Source of the DNA: a virus
IMG/VR virus record: IMGVR_UViG_3300037502_000458
Location: 1-54,099 of that record
Length of the DNA: 54,099 nucleotides
Strand: one strand, 5' to 3'
The notes under the pieces were generated by a model, which saw nothing but the letters and a program-made list of their open reading frames with translations, ran no database searches and had not been told where the DNA came from. Below, in pieces: positions 6,656 to 16,116 of the stretch. Both the position numbers and the translations under genes were made by a program. Position 1 is the stretch's first letter. Every line of letters starts with the position of its first letter.

Positions 6656-9600
6656 TACGACCTCCTGCGAGCCATAGACAAATACTCCAGCGGAGACTTG
6701 CTAGGCGGGGGAATCTTCTTTAACGAACCACTGCGCTTGTGAGAACGAATCTCCTCACGCATCTTGTCCAACAACTTGGCTCCGGCTCGGTTGGAACCAT
6801 TACCTAAAGCAGCTACCGTTTCTGCGTCAAAGACGTACTCTCCGTCAGCCAACATCGCCGGGATGTCGTCCGATTGACCATCTCCGGGACCCTCTACATA
6901 GGATCCTTTTCGGAAATCAATTCTTGGTTTCCCGGCATAGTGGACTACCGAAAGCCCACCACCTTTCATTAAAGGCGTCATCAGACCCCCTGAAGCGGCC
7001 ATCTGATCCTCTTCTTGTAAACCAAGAATGTCAGATACCTCTGAGGGTTGCCCGTAGGTGAAATAGTTCATGGCTGACGGTGCTTCCTGTTTGGGTTCTT
7101 CTTTTGGCTCTTGTAACGCAAAGAAAGCCGCCAGAGGACTCTCGAATTCTACTTTAGAACCCTCTCCGGTTTGAAGGGCTTGCAAGGGAGACACAGGCTG
7201 TTGAATCCCTGAATCTGCTAAAGCAGCAGCCCCAAGACCCGCAGCGGCGATTCCTGCGCCTGTCTGGAGAAGATTTTGCCTTCTGCCCATATCCAGACGC
7301 AGTTGTGCAGCCCTTGCCTCTTCATCGGCCTTTTTCTTGTCTTCTTCTTCTTTCTTTAGACGATCCGCTTCCTGTTGCTCAAACAATTGATAAATACCGG
7401 AAGCAGGACGAGATTCATCCTGCGGGGTATTCGGATCATCCTTAATGCTGGGAGTTCCTAACTGAGTTGTAATCGCAGTAGAAACATCCGTGGGGGTTGC
7501 ATAAGCAGGAAGGTTACTAATCGCCGTATTGACGATGTTTTGTACGTCTGCCGTGGAAATACCGGGGTTGTCCCGTATCACACGGGAAACAATCCCCTCA
7601 ACATCTTGAGTGCTTAAACTCGCGGGGAACTTAATCCCAGAGATAGCGTCAGAAAGATTTTTTGCTGTTACAAAGTCTTTGGTCGCAGTCGATACGATAG
7701 TTGATATATCTGTCGCAGTCGGAGCAGTGGGAAGTTTACCAACCGCCTCGTTAACGATTGTTGTAACGTCTGTCGCACTTAATCCGGGGCGTGTAGCGAT
7801 AACATCTGTGACGATGCGTTTTACGTCTGCTTCTGAAAGACCCGCAGGAATAACGACACTGTTTGCAATCCTCGTGATGTCTGCATCGGATAGGCCCATA
7901 TTAGTTCCCCCTGCAACTAACGTATCGTTTCCGCCTCCGGAAACTAACGTATCGTTCCCGCCGCCAGACACCAACGTATCGTTGCCAGTTCCCGCAACTA
8001 GAGTGTCGTTTCCACCTCCGGCAACCAATGTATCGTTTCCACCCCCAGCCGTAAGGGTGTCATTACCGCCACCAGAAACTAAGGTGTCGTTGCCACCACC
8101 AGATACTAGGGTGTCGCCTCCGGCAACTAAAGTGTCGTTGCCTCCACCTGCCTTTAAGGTGTCGTTGCCTCCACCAGCAACTACAGTATCGCCGCCAGTC
8201 GTGCTTTGAGATGTGCTAATGACTGGGTTTAAGGCAGCGCCACCTTCCAAAGCATCTATGTCTGCCTGATCTACTTTTCCGTCTTTGTTCAGATCGTATC
8301 GGGCATCAAACGCAGAAGATCCTGAAGCGATCTTTGAGGCTTCTATAGCGTTGGCGTTTTGCAGTGCCGCCGGTCTGGTTGCAGTTGCATCAGTAACGGG
8401 ACCAGTGGCGGTGGATCCCGTGGAGGTCGATCCTGTAGCGGTTGATTCTTTAGCGGTCGATTCCTTGGCGGTTGCATCAGCGGCAGGCCCAGTGGCGGTT
8501 GCACCTCCTGTTTGTGTGCCGCCTGTTAAATCCGTGGCAGAAGCACCTCCCGTTGAGGTTGCAGCATCGGTGCTTGGCGAAGTAGCGATTAGTTTCGACG
8601 CATCTAACTGAGCAGGTCCTTGAGTGGCCTTGGTATCACTATCAGCAAGAACCTTTCTCGCTAGATCAGCAGCCACCTGTTGTGCGTCAGGAGAAGGCTT
8701 AACTTCTACAACTTCCGGCTTCGCTTCAGGCGGGGCGGCTGGAGGAACCGTCGTAGAAACTCCCGCAGGTTTAACTTCAGGGACTGGTGTCGCGGCGGCG
8801 TTTCTATCCGCCTCAATGATCTTGGGGATCAGCTCAGTAGATTCTTCAGGAGTTAGATCAACAATAACTTTAGTTTCGTTGTCCATGACCCTCTGACGGC
8901 CATCGGAGAAGGCAAACAACGTAAACCCGTTGTTCATGTCATAGGTGTTGACCCCTTGATCTATAGCAATCAAAGAGAAAACAGGAAGCCCTGATGTTTG
9001 ACCCGACCCGGCTCCCATAAACGGCCTTCCTCCCTCTTCTGGAGGCGTTGCAGACTCACCTATCGCAACACCCGCAGCAACCTCTCCACCGGGGCGTTCT
9101 GATGTACCGTCTCCAACAGAGGTTCTATTCGCTAACAAGGTAGTACGGAAGTCAGCGTTCCTGCTTTGTTCGGCTACCAGCGTTTCTTCAATAACGTCAT
9201 CAGAGATTCCTGCCGCCCTCATTCGATCTACGATGTTCTGTAGACCCTCTAATTCAGCAGGAAGCCAAATCTGTGTTGCTCCGGGCTGTAAAGCATTTCT
9301 AAAACGCCCATAAGGATCTCCCAAGGTGGGAGCCGATACATCGCTTACAACGCCAGAACCTGCTAACTCCCCGATACTCGTTCCTACGCCAGACCCCGGA
9401 TACAAGATTTCTTCATTGGACGCAACAGGCTCTTGCCTTGTAATAACGGGCGAAGTTTCTGTAGGGACCGATTCAATGGTAGGAGGAGCAAATTGCTCCT
9501 GCGGTACGGTAACGGGGAACTCGTATATCGGCCTTGGGAACCCTTGATAACCCATCGCTTCCGGGTCTGCTGGGAAGGACAGGTTGTCTCTGATTATTGC

Positions 9601-11364
9601 GGGGCTAACGTCTCCTGCGGGAGATACCTGCGTTGGCCCTATGAACGACGAGTAAGTCGGCTGAATAACGTCTGCCGGAGCAGGCAACCCTCCTGTGACT
9701 TGACCAAAGTCCTCGGGTTGAGCAGCAGGTGTTCCTCCGGTGAACTCATCTGCACCTACCGGAGCTAAAGGAGTAGGTTGTCTGACAGCCGCCGTCAGCT
9801 CACGATTGGCATTAGTGATAGCAGCATCAATCAACGACTTGTCTAGAGGCTTTCCAGTTAACTGCGACGATAACGTCGTAACAACCAGATCTTTCTGACC
9901 TTGCGAAAGTTGCGGGAACTTCTTTCCGTCAACTTCTATCTTGTTGGCACCGTAAGTAATTGCACCTTGCAAAGCAGCATTGGTCAGTTTTGCCGAAAGA
10001 TCCCCTTGGGTATTTAAGGCAGCGTTAATAGAGTCTGCAACCGCTGCTTTGATTTGCGGGTCTTTGATCTCATCAAAACCGGGGACTTGAGCCGAGGCAA
10101 GATTAAACATCCCTCCTACCGTGGCATTTCCAATCGCTTTCTCTACATCTTCCCCCATCACAGCAGCACGAGCACCAGCCGCACCGATGTTGGCTAGGAA
10201 GTTCTGACCCGCAGCAGACTCAAAGATCCCAGAGGCTGCGTTAGCCAGTTCACCAGCTACCGCTGCGCCAATGCCAGTTCCTAAAGCCGCCAGAGCACCT
10301 TTCTTAACATCCCCTGTCAAACCTGCGGTCAGAATCCCCGCTCCAAGACCGGCAGCGACAGAGGCAGGAAGCGTTACCCCTATTGATCCAGCGACAAAGT
10401 TTCCAATCGCTGCCCCGACCCCCGGAATCGCTAGGGAGGCAATTGCTACAAAGGGAGCTATGTCAGCAAGATCAAAGTCGCTTGAGGAGTGCCCTTGCGT
10501 GAAAAAAACCGGAAGGCCGTCTTGCGAAAACGCAAGATTAAATGTTGTGTTGCCTTTACCTCCGTATGTACCGCTCCACACATACCCAGAATCAGCGGCA
10601 TCCCCGGTATCTGCGTACTGGTGTTCCGAGTTTGTAGATGACAACGGCTTATAAACACCATTACCAGTAAGAGGTCTTAACGGGTCATCTACTACTTTTT
10701 TAAGCTCTGTTAAGTAGTTGTTCCCATAATACTGTTTGTATTGGTTTAGGTTGTCCTCCCCAATTACAACAGGAATGGTTCTGACAACATTTCCGTTTTC
10801 ATCAAATATCTTCTTTGGGACAATCTGATCTATAGACTTTACGCCACGGTTCAACAAATCCGCAGCAAGAAACTTACTAAAAGCATCTATGCCACCATAA
10901 GCCCCAATCGCTCCACCTTGGTAATACTTCGATGTATCAAGGTTGCTTCTTTGACCGCTTATTTGGTTTGTAAGATTGTCTAGGTAAACCTTTCTGTAAC
11001 TCTTGCCGTTTACACTTTCAAACGCCTGCGGAATCTCTCCGGCTGTATTCAAAAACCATTGCGTGTTGACTTGGTTCCCATTTTTGTCAACCAAGGGTGT
11101 TGCGGCAAACTTATAAAACTGCAACTTGGCCGCTAAGTTTTCTTCATTCGGAAACAGGTCTTTCAACAACCCGTCCCGAGCCGCCCAGTAAGCGTTATTA
11201 AAAATCGGAAGAAATAACTCGTCTTCAATGTCATATACACCGTTGCCGGTTACATCGGTGTAGTTTCTAGGGTTCAGAGAAGCTGGCGGTACAACAGCAG
11301 GACTGCCGTATCCCTTTCTCCAGTCGTCATAGTCCTGTCTGGTGGGGCCGTAAATAAGATCCAT
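6655..11364 (-). CDS. Giant virion protein with EF-hand, RTX-like repeats and conserved C-terminal domain (1569 aa)
   Basis: Regions in order: an N-terminal globular part with MDLIYGPTRQDYDDWRKGYG; a Gly/Ala hydrophobic segment at about 294-370 that could insert in membranes; long Pro/Ala/Thr-rich linkers with (A)KESTA-type repeats; an EF-hand or dockerin-like loop DLNKDGKVDQAD (1024-1035); RTX-like nonapeptides GGGNDTLVA/S (about 1058-1153, nine full and one short copy); two related repeats of about 55 residues (about 1170-1290, GLSEADVKRIV...PGLSATDV and SLSTQDVEGIV...PGISTADV); and a C-terminal domain (about 1484-1555) around GPGDGQSDDIPAMLADGEYV and NGSNRAGAKLLDKMR. That last domain is recurrent in uncultured phage virion proteins. 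Both Ca2+ motifs suggest calcium-triggered folding outside the cell. Role in host contact or DNA ejection is inferred. Confidence 0.7.
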   Translation of the reverse strand: MDLIYGPTRQDYDDWRKGYGSPAVVPPASLNPRNYTDVTGNGVYDIEDELFLPIFNNAYWAARDGLLKDLFPNEENLAAKLQFYKFAATPLVDKNGNQVNTQWFLNTAGEIPQAFESVNGKSYRKVYLDNLTNQISGQRSNLDTSKYYQGGAIGAYGGIDAFSKFLAADLLNRGVKSIDQIVPKKIFDENGNVVRTIPVVIGEDNLNQYKQYYGNNYLTELKKVVDDPLRPLTGNGVYKPLSSTNSEHQYADTGDAADSGYVWSGTYGGKGNTTFNLAFSQDGLPVFFTQGHSSSDFDLADIAPFVAIASLAIPGVGAAIGNFVAGSIGVTLPASVAAGLGAGILTAGLTGDVKKGALAALGTGIGAAVAGELANAASGIFESAAGQNFLANIGAAGARAAVMGEDVEKAIGNATVGGMFNLASAQVPGFDEIKDPQIKAAVADSINAALNTQGDLSAKLTNAALQGAITYGANKIEVDGKKFPQLSQGQKDLVVTTLSSQLTGKPLDKSLIDAAITNANRELTAAVRQPTPLAPVGADEFTGGTPAAQPEDFGQVTGGLPAPADVIQPTYSSFIGPTQVSPAGDVSPAIIRDNLSFPADPEAMGYQGFPRPIYEFPVTVPQEQFAPPTIESVPTETSPVITRQEPVASNEEILYPGSGVGTSIGELAGSGVVSDVSAPTLGDPYGRFRNALQPGATQIWLPAELEGLQNIVDRMRAAGISDDVIEETLVAEQSRNADFRTTLLANRTSVGDGTSERPGGEVAAGVAIGESATPPEEGGRPFMGAGSGQTSGLPVFSLIAIDQGVNTYDMNNGFTLFAFSDGRQRVMDNETKVIVDLTPEESTELIPKIIEADRNAAATPVPEVKPAGVSTTVPPAAPPEAKPEVVEVKPSPDAQQVAADLARKVLADSDTKATQGPAQLDASKLIATSPSTDAATSTGGASATDLTGGTQTGGATATGPAADATAKESTAKESTATGSTSTGSTATGPVTDATATRPAALQNANAIEASKIASGSSAFDARYDLNKDGKVDQADIDALEGGAALNPVISTSQSTTGGDTVVAGGGNDTLKAGGGNDTLVAGGDTLVSGGGNDTLVSGGGNDTLTAGGGNDTLVAGGGNDTLVAGTGNDTLVSGGGNDTLVSGGGNDTLVAGGTNMGLSDADITRIANSVVIPAGLSEADVKRIVTDVIATRPGLSATDVTTIVNEAVGKLPTAPTATDISTIVSTATKDFVTAKNLSDAISGIKFPASLSTQDVEGIVSRVIRDNPGISTADVQNIVNTAISNLPAYATPTDVSTAITTQLGTPSIKDDPNTPQDESRPASGIYQLFEQQEADRLKKEEEDKKKADEEARAAQLRLDMGRRQNLLQTGAGIAAAGLGAAALADSGIQQPVSPLQALQTGEGSKVEFESPLAAFFALQEPKEEPKQEAPSAMNYFTYGQPSEVSDILGLQEEDQMAASGGLMTPLMKGGGLSVVHYAGKPRIDFRKGSYVEGPGDGQSDDIPAMLADGEYVFDAETVAALGNGSNRAGAKLLDKMREEIRSHKRSGSLKKIPPPSKSPLEYLSMARRRS
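7905..8190 (-). repeat. Tandem 27-bp repeats encoding RTX-like GGGNDTLVx nonapeptides
   Basis: About ten tandem units, one shortened (GGDTLVS), inside the 1569-residue gene. Protein consensus is (A/S)GGGNDTLV, which matches the Ca2+-binding RTX nonapeptide GGxGxDxLx except that the first Gly is Ala, Ser or Thr. Wobble positions differ between copies (gtatcg, gtgtcg, gtgtca), so this is a conserved protein repeat rather than a fresh DNA duplication. Confidence 0.8.
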
Positions 11365-11365
11365 G

Positions 11366-11620
11366 TTACGTCCTTGGATTCACTGCTGACAGAAGAGCAG
11401 CAGCCCAATCAAACCAATCATTGAAGTCATCCGTCTGAGGAATGGCCTCATTCGCAAAGACATCAATAGCTTTCAAAGCATTACCCCAGAGCTTCCAATC
11501 TGTTTGTTCTGTAGGGATCTCCAGTTGTTGTGCAGAATACTGCTCAACCATCAAAGATGCCCACGACTCAAACGTATGGAATCTAGGATCGTAAACAAGA
11601 GGTGATTGGGTACTAGGCAT
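11366..11620 (-). CDS. Conserved small tail-region protein (84 aa)
   Basis: Starts MPSTQSPLVYDPRFHTFESW; tryptophan- and aspartate-rich, predicted helical, ending DDFNDWFDWAAALLSAVN. The acidic and aromatic composition resembles small proteins found next to podoviral nozzle genes. Stop of the upstream nozzle/hub gene overlaps its start by one base, so they are co-translated. Could be a chaperone or minor virion protein; no domain recognised. Confidence 0.6.
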   Translation of the reverse strand: MPSTQSPLVYDPRFHTFESWASLMVEQYSAQQLEIPTEQTDWKLWGNALKAIDVFANEAIPQTDDFNDWFDWAAALLSAVNPRT

Positions 11621-13857
11621 TAGTAACCCCGGACATCACCAAAGTCAGCATTGAGAATGACTTTGCCTAACTGGTAATCCCCGCCAGCGACGTTTGATAC
11701 GAACTTGAGTCTCAGTTCCCTTCGCTGCTCTTTCATATCAATCTTGTTCGTATTCGCATCAAACGTATAAGGACCCGTCGTGGAATCGTCACTCTGAGCA
11801 TAAGGTCTACCAGTGATATACAACTCCATGTCACCTTCTAACAAGAAGTCAGGCTCTACCCTCTCTAACCTGACCCACTTATTCATACCTTCCATGGCAG
11901 GTTGAGAAGGTCCTCCCGCTACCCATCCCAAGTCACTGGTCTCAAAATAACTTTCAATTGCTGACACATTCTGACCGTCAATCGCATCCGTACCAATCTC
12001 ATGTTGGTACATCTGAATGCGATTCGGAGGCAGAGAAAACGTCAAAGAGACACTTCCAGTTCCAGTTGCTGCTTGGGACATTTCTATGGCTTGTGCATAG
12101 ATAGCACTCACAGGGATTGCGAACCCAGCTCCTACCCCGCTGTTCCCAAGGTCTGCATCATCCGCAGATAGCACATCTCCTACCTGATACGCAGCACCCC
12201 TCAGAACAATCGAGACAGTGGTTACAGCGCCTCCTAAAACACCGATGTTGGCCGTAGCATTGGCTCCAGAACCTCCCGTTAGGGGAACGTCCGTATACGA
12301 CCCATCTACATAGCCAGAACCGCCTGTAATCGCTCCCAGCGTCTTTATGTTGGAACTGGTAATCGCAACAACAGAGGTCCCCGCAGGGATGTTAGAACCC
12401 GATATAACCTGCCTCAGAGCCACCTGAGTGTTATAGGTATCTAGGAATAGAAACTCGGATCCACTGTTCACTGTGAACATGGCCGAAAATATCGCCGTTT
12501 CAGGTAAGGTCTCCCAAGATGCCATCACGGGGTAAGCAAAGACTTGAGAGAAGTATCCCGCTGATCTACGGGCACCGATAGCTTGTCCTGCGTCATACCA
12601 AGTCTGTTCCCGGACGTTATAGATGATAGCGTCCGTGCACTCCGTAGCATTCCCTCTTGGATAAAACCACCAGATCTCCCCAAAACGGGGAACTTTGGTC
12701 GCCCAAACCTTCTGTCTCTGACTGTAGTTGAGATTGTCAAAGAACCAGTTTTGGTTCATTGCGTTAGGAATCTCTTTAACCGTCCCGTTATATAGAAGGA
12801 ACCTATCTACCCCGCACCAGTAATAGATACCGTCATACTCAATGACACTCTGAGACGACATGATCGAGGACTGGCTGGAGATAATGTCATACCTCCAGAA
12901 CGTAGGAACAGCAAAGTTAGCCGTACCCGGAACACCTAAGTTTGTAGGTGCATAAGAGACCCGTATAAGGCTGTCAAGGCTCCAAAAGAGTCCCGAGGGA
13001 GAGTTAGACCCACCCCGTACCGGAAGCCCTTGTACGATCTTCCCCGTAGCTACGTTTACAGAGTTCGCATCACTGGAAACCCAGTCATTTGTATTCCCTG
13101 CTGAACAGTTCCTAATGAGACCGTTGTTCCCAAATACAAAGAGGTACGGGTGTAACGATACAACTCCTCCAGAAACAGATACGTTGTTGTTGAACGTAGC
13201 CGTAACAGTCGCTGAAGCCGTAGCATTATTGGACATCGTTACAGTGGTTCCAACTACCGAAACTACTGTCGTATTCGCAGGGATACCCGCTCCGGTAATC
13301 GTCTGCCCCGCTCCGATCAGAGTATTGGATACCGCCAAAGTTAGAGTAGGACTCAGGTTTGTAGTCGTTACAGAATCGGTAAAGACTCCAATCTGGGACA
13401 TGCTCGTGCCAGTAATGTTCCCAATAAGGACTGGAGTATCGTTATCTGAGTCTATGGCTTGAAGATTTTGACCCGGATGGGCAACGATAGCTTGATACCC
13501 ATTCCCGCCTACGTCATAGATCCCATCAAACTGCCACATATTCAACGGAGAGGCCGTAAAGTTAGATAGGGAAAACTCACCTATACCCGCTCCGACTCCG
13601 TTGTCATCAATGGTCAGGACTTCTAATCCGTTGTCATACCCAGAAAAGATCGACGTAAAAGCGTTCTGAGCGTTGACCCAAATGCCCCTCGAAGGCCCAA
13701 ACAACTGATCCGAGATGACTCGATACCCTCGGATCTTGCGGGGACGACCTCTTTGAAACCTTACCCAACGACCATCGTTATAGAAGATCTTGTCAAAGAC
13801 CGTTCCATCCCTTTGAATACCGGGCTTGGTATCTAACGCAAAAACTTTCTGCGTCAT
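11620..13857 (-). CDS. Tail hub/nozzle protein, P22 gp10-like (745 aa)
   Basis: N-terminus FALDTKPGIQRDGTVFDKIF then DGRWVRFQRGRPRKIRGYR, a block common at the start of phage hub proteins with a beta-propeller body; propeller-like strands include LFVFGNNGLIRN, VIEYDGIYYWCGVDRFLLYN and WWFYPRGNATECTDAIIYN. The C-terminus ends ELRLKFVSNVAGGDYQLGKV, similar in style to P22 gp10, which closes the portal after packaging. Two Thr/Val/Gly-rich Ig-like or beta insertions interrupt it (about 160-220 and 470-590). Lies among tail genes. Assignment to gp10/T7 gp12 class is by pattern; the adaptor-type neighbours support it. Confidence 0.6.
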   Translation of the reverse strand: MTQKVFALDTKPGIQRDGTVFDKIFYNDGRWVRFQRGRPRKIRGYRVISDQLFGPSRGIWVNAQNAFTSIFSGYDNGLEVLTIDDNGVGAGIGEFSLSNFTASPLNMWQFDGIYDVGGNGYQAIVAHPGQNLQAIDSDNDTPVLIGNITGTSMSQIGVFTDSVTTTNLSPTLTLAVSNTLIGAGQTITGAGIPANTTVVSVVGTTVTMSNNATASATVTATFNNNVSVSGGVVSLHPYLFVFGNNGLIRNCSAGNTNDWVSSDANSVNVATGKIVQGLPVRGGSNSPSGLFWSLDSLIRVSYAPTNLGVPGTANFAVPTFWRYDIISSQSSIMSSQSVIEYDGIYYWCGVDRFLLYNGTVKEIPNAMNQNWFFDNLNYSQRQKVWATKVPRFGEIWWFYPRGNATECTDAIIYNVREQTWYDAGQAIGARRSAGYFSQVFAYPVMASWETLPETAIFSAMFTVNSGSEFLFLDTYNTQVALRQVISGSNIPAGTSVVAITSSNIKTLGAITGGSGYVDGSYTDVPLTGGSGANATANIGVLGGAVTTVSIVLRGAAYQVGDVLSADDADLGNSGVGAGFAIPVSAIYAQAIEMSQAATGTGSVSLTFSLPPNRIQMYQHEIGTDAIDGQNVSAIESYFETSDLGWVAGGPSQPAMEGMNKWVRLERVEPDFLLEGDMELYITGRPYAQSDDSTTGPYTFDANTNKIDMKEQRRELRLKFVSNVAGGDYQLGKVILNADFGDVRGY

Positions 13858-15098
13858 GTGAACAACCCACCCGAAATGCCAGTCGTAAAGGTGCCGTTAC
13901 CAGTAATAGTAAGGCCCGTGGCAGTCAATCCTGATCTTTTAACACCTAGAATCGAAATGCCAAACTCTCCAGAACCGGGTCTGTAGATACCTGTACTGGT
14001 TTCGGTAGCAAAGTTCAACGCAGGAGCAGCTACCGTCCCATCTACCAAAGATACGTTAGAAGCACCCGCTGCAATCGTTGAAGCATTGAAAAGGTTTACT
14101 GAGTCACACAATAGAATGATCTGTTGGCCCGCAGGAACAGTAGCTACCGCACCCCCCGGAACGCCCGTTTGGAAGGTAATCTGATAGTTAGATACCCCGC
14201 CGTCCGTCTGGTTCGTGATGTAGTAGACCTGAATCGTCTCAGGTAGATTGACAGTGACGTTACCCGTAAGAGTCCCGGTGTACTTCTGTACCACATTGGA
14301 CGCCTCACTAGCGGACAGCGTATAAGTCCCGGTCGCCACCGCTTTGGTCAACTGCGTAAAGTTGAACTGGGTTGATCTTCCTAAACCTACGGTGAACCAC
14401 GCAGACCCTGAACTGACAATCATCGCGGAATCAGCAGGCTGCATCACCAAAGACGCAGCAGCATTGATCTGATTGCCCCCAGAAGGGCTTACGGTAAGCG
14501 TCCCAGATCCACCGTTCCTTACTAAGAAGAACCAGTCATCCCCAACAGAAGATGCCGTAGGGAGAGTCAAAGTCCCAGAACCACCCGTCCAGATGTACGT
14601 CGAGGCTCTATCAGCATCTACAGCCGTATAGCTAGAAGAGAAGGTGTTGACCGTATGCGATTGGTTTAAGGTCGAGGCAATCGCCTTCAGACCATATCCC
14701 GCTAGGGTCGCTGCATCAGCATTAGATGTTCCAACACCGAAAGCAATCAGCCCCCAAGTCCCTGCCGCTGTCCCGTTAGCAGTGATGTAGACGTACTTCG
14801 CTTCACCCGCAGCAATCGTGGTGATCGTCGTACCAGAGTTGGTTGCCAACGTAAAGGTGTTAGAACCTACGTTCCTTACCAGCGAATCTTCACCGACACT
14901 CGCTTGATTCGCAGGAGGCATCCTCAGTGTCAAACTACCTGAAGTAGCCGTGACATCCATGATCCTCGCTACATAATCGTCCGTAGCATTCCCGTTTACA
15001 GGCCATGCAAGGGTCGTATTGGCAGCTAAGGTGACGCTCCGATAGGAGACATCAGTCGGGACAATTACGTCCCCCGGAAAGACGTTTACAAAGCTCAT
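13854..15098 (-). CDS. Beta-rich tail fibre or virion decoration protein (414 aa)
   Basis: Thr/Ser/Ala/Gly-rich throughout with repeated strands. Two copies of a 'DRAS/GxxTLTLPxASSVGD...V+NxGSGTLTV' type module (about 60-110 and 150-225) are seen, common in phage fibres where short beta-modules stack as trimers. Near the C-terminus STGIYRPGSGEFGISILGVK is the 'TGIYxPGxGxFGxSxxGxxR' motif frequent in fibre shafts. Overlaps the hub gene start by four bases and the adaptor stop by four bases. Most likely part of a fibre or tail-tip spike. Confidence 0.65.
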   Translation of the reverse strand: MSFVNVFPGDVIVPTDVSYRSVTLAANTTLAWPVNGNATDDYVARIMDVTATSGSLTLRMPPANQASVGEDSLVRNVGSNTFTLATNSGTTITTIAAGEAKYVYITANGTAAGTWGLIAFGVGTSNADAATLAGYGLKAIASTLNQSHTVNTFSSSYTAVDADRASTYIWTGGSGTLTLPTASSVGDDWFFLVRNGGSGTLTVSPSGGNQINAAASLVMQPADSAMIVSSGSAWFTVGLGRSTQFNFTQLTKAVATGTYTLSASEASNVVQKYTGTLTGNVTVNLPETIQVYYITNQTDGGVSNYQITFQTGVPGGAVATVPAGQQIILLCDSVNLFNASTIAAGASNVSLVDGTVAAPALNFATETSTGIYRPGSGEFGISILGVKRSGLTATGLTITGNGTFTTGISGGLFT

Positions 15099-15724
15099 GA
15101 ATCCCTCACAACGGCTTGACGATCACCAATCCGGGCGACATCCTCAGTCTTTAACACTTCCATGATGGCTTGATACTGCTGTTGCCACATCGGAATCCGT
15201 TCGTCGTTCTTAAGAAACGGCATGGCTTGCAGCAAAGACCCATACAACAACGCCTGCGGAGCGTACTGGGTAAACCAATTGGTTTGGTTTGACGAATCTA
15301 GAGGCTGGATTCTTTCGTAGTACAGAACCTCATACGCATAGTCGTCCGCAGGAGTCGGTGCAACCAACCAGTGATCATAGTTGTAGTCGCAGTAATACTC
15401 AGGAACGTCCGTTTCCGTAGGATCCGGCCAGAACTCCCTGAGATATTCGTACTTCCTCAATAGGATCGGACGCCTTTCCCCCGCTACGGTAACGTTCATT
15501 GAAACCGTCTTTCTCCACCTAGCAGGCTTTTGAATGACTGGTTGGTCAGAAACCATGTTGGATGACACCACAACGAGGTTTCCGAGAAACTTGATTTCGG
15601 AAGCAATGACTTGTTCAGCCAGTCCGATAAAGGTAGGAATCTTACTGAGCGTAGCTTGGTCTGTACGCTCCAGATAGCTTTCGATGTCAGCTACCAAGTT
15701 GTTGTAGGTCATTACATAAGACAT
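15095..15724 (-). CDS. Head-tail adaptor-like protein (SU10/T7 gp11 type, 209 aa)
   Basis: Starts MSYVMTYNNLVADIESYLER and has helical IPTFIGLAEQVIASEIKFLG, a central beta region with RWRKTVSMNVTVAGERRPIL, conserved DYNYDHWLVAPTPADDYAYE, and a C-terminal helix with the ending DVARIGDRQAVVRDS. This order matches the podoviral adaptor family that forms a 12-mer under the portal. The start at 15724 (TGATG overlap with the upstream stop, AGAAGG seven bases before) is preferred over GTG 15730. It is the second adaptor-type gene of the genome, the other being at 24561-25634. Confidence 0.65.
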   Translation of the reverse strand: MSYVMTYNNLVADIESYLERTDQATLSKIPTFIGLAEQVIASEIKFLGNLVVVSSNMVSDQPVIQKPARWRKTVSMNVTVAGERRPILLRKYEYLREFWPDPTETDVPEYYCDYNYDHWLVAPTPADDYAYEVLYYERIQPLDSSNQTNWFTQYAPQALLYGSLLQAMPFLKNDERIPMWQQQYQAIMEVLKTEDVARIGDRQAVVRDS

Positions 15725-16116
15725 CACCACACCTTCTTTTTAATAGACTCGGGTTGCGGGACGTACTGTTGACCTCGCCGCATCCCCTCACGCTTGGCTC
15801 GCGTCGTTGCGGCGTATTCAGAAGCGGTTAGCTTCTCTCGTGCCTGCCGGGGGAGATACCGCTCACCCGTAGCTTCTTTCCCTTGCGTAGAGGGCTTTCC
15901 AGACCGTGTTCCCCAGTCTTCCCTCGTCCACTTTGATAGCGAATTATCCGCTGTCTTAGGCCCTTTGTAACCCCCTCCAGAAGACTTGTACTTCTGAGTG
16001 GCTAACTGAGCCTTCCTCGCTGACCACTGACCCGGTTTACCGCCCTTCCCCGAAGCCTTCACCTGAGAAACTATCCGCTTCCACTTTGAAGGATCAGTCT
16101 TGGCGGCAGGGGTCAT
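15724..16116 (-). CDS. Basic DUF5872-like phage protein (130 aa)
   Basis: Blocks KTDPSKWKRIVSQVKA, GGKPGQWSARKAQLATQKYK, TREDWGTRSGKPST and GERYLPRQAREKLTASEYA form a pattern I recognise from a family called DUF5872, often encoded near phage structural genes and in large DNA viruses. The protein is very Lys/Arg-rich and likely binds nucleic acid; virion packaging is possible. Overlaps its neighbours by four bases at the start and one at the stop. The family name is from memory. Confidence 0.65.
   Translation of the reverse strand: MTPAAKTDPSKWKRIVSQVKASGKGGKPGQWSARKAQLATQKYKSSGGGYKGPKTADNSLSKWTREDWGTRSGKPSTQGKEATGERYLPRQAREKLTASEYAATTRAKREGMRRGQQYVPQPESIKKKVW

Noticed and set aside
7610-8209. 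199-codon plus-strand frame with VSFPPPxTN repeats
   Set aside because: It is the reverse complement of the RTX-like repeats, so its periodicity is a by-product.
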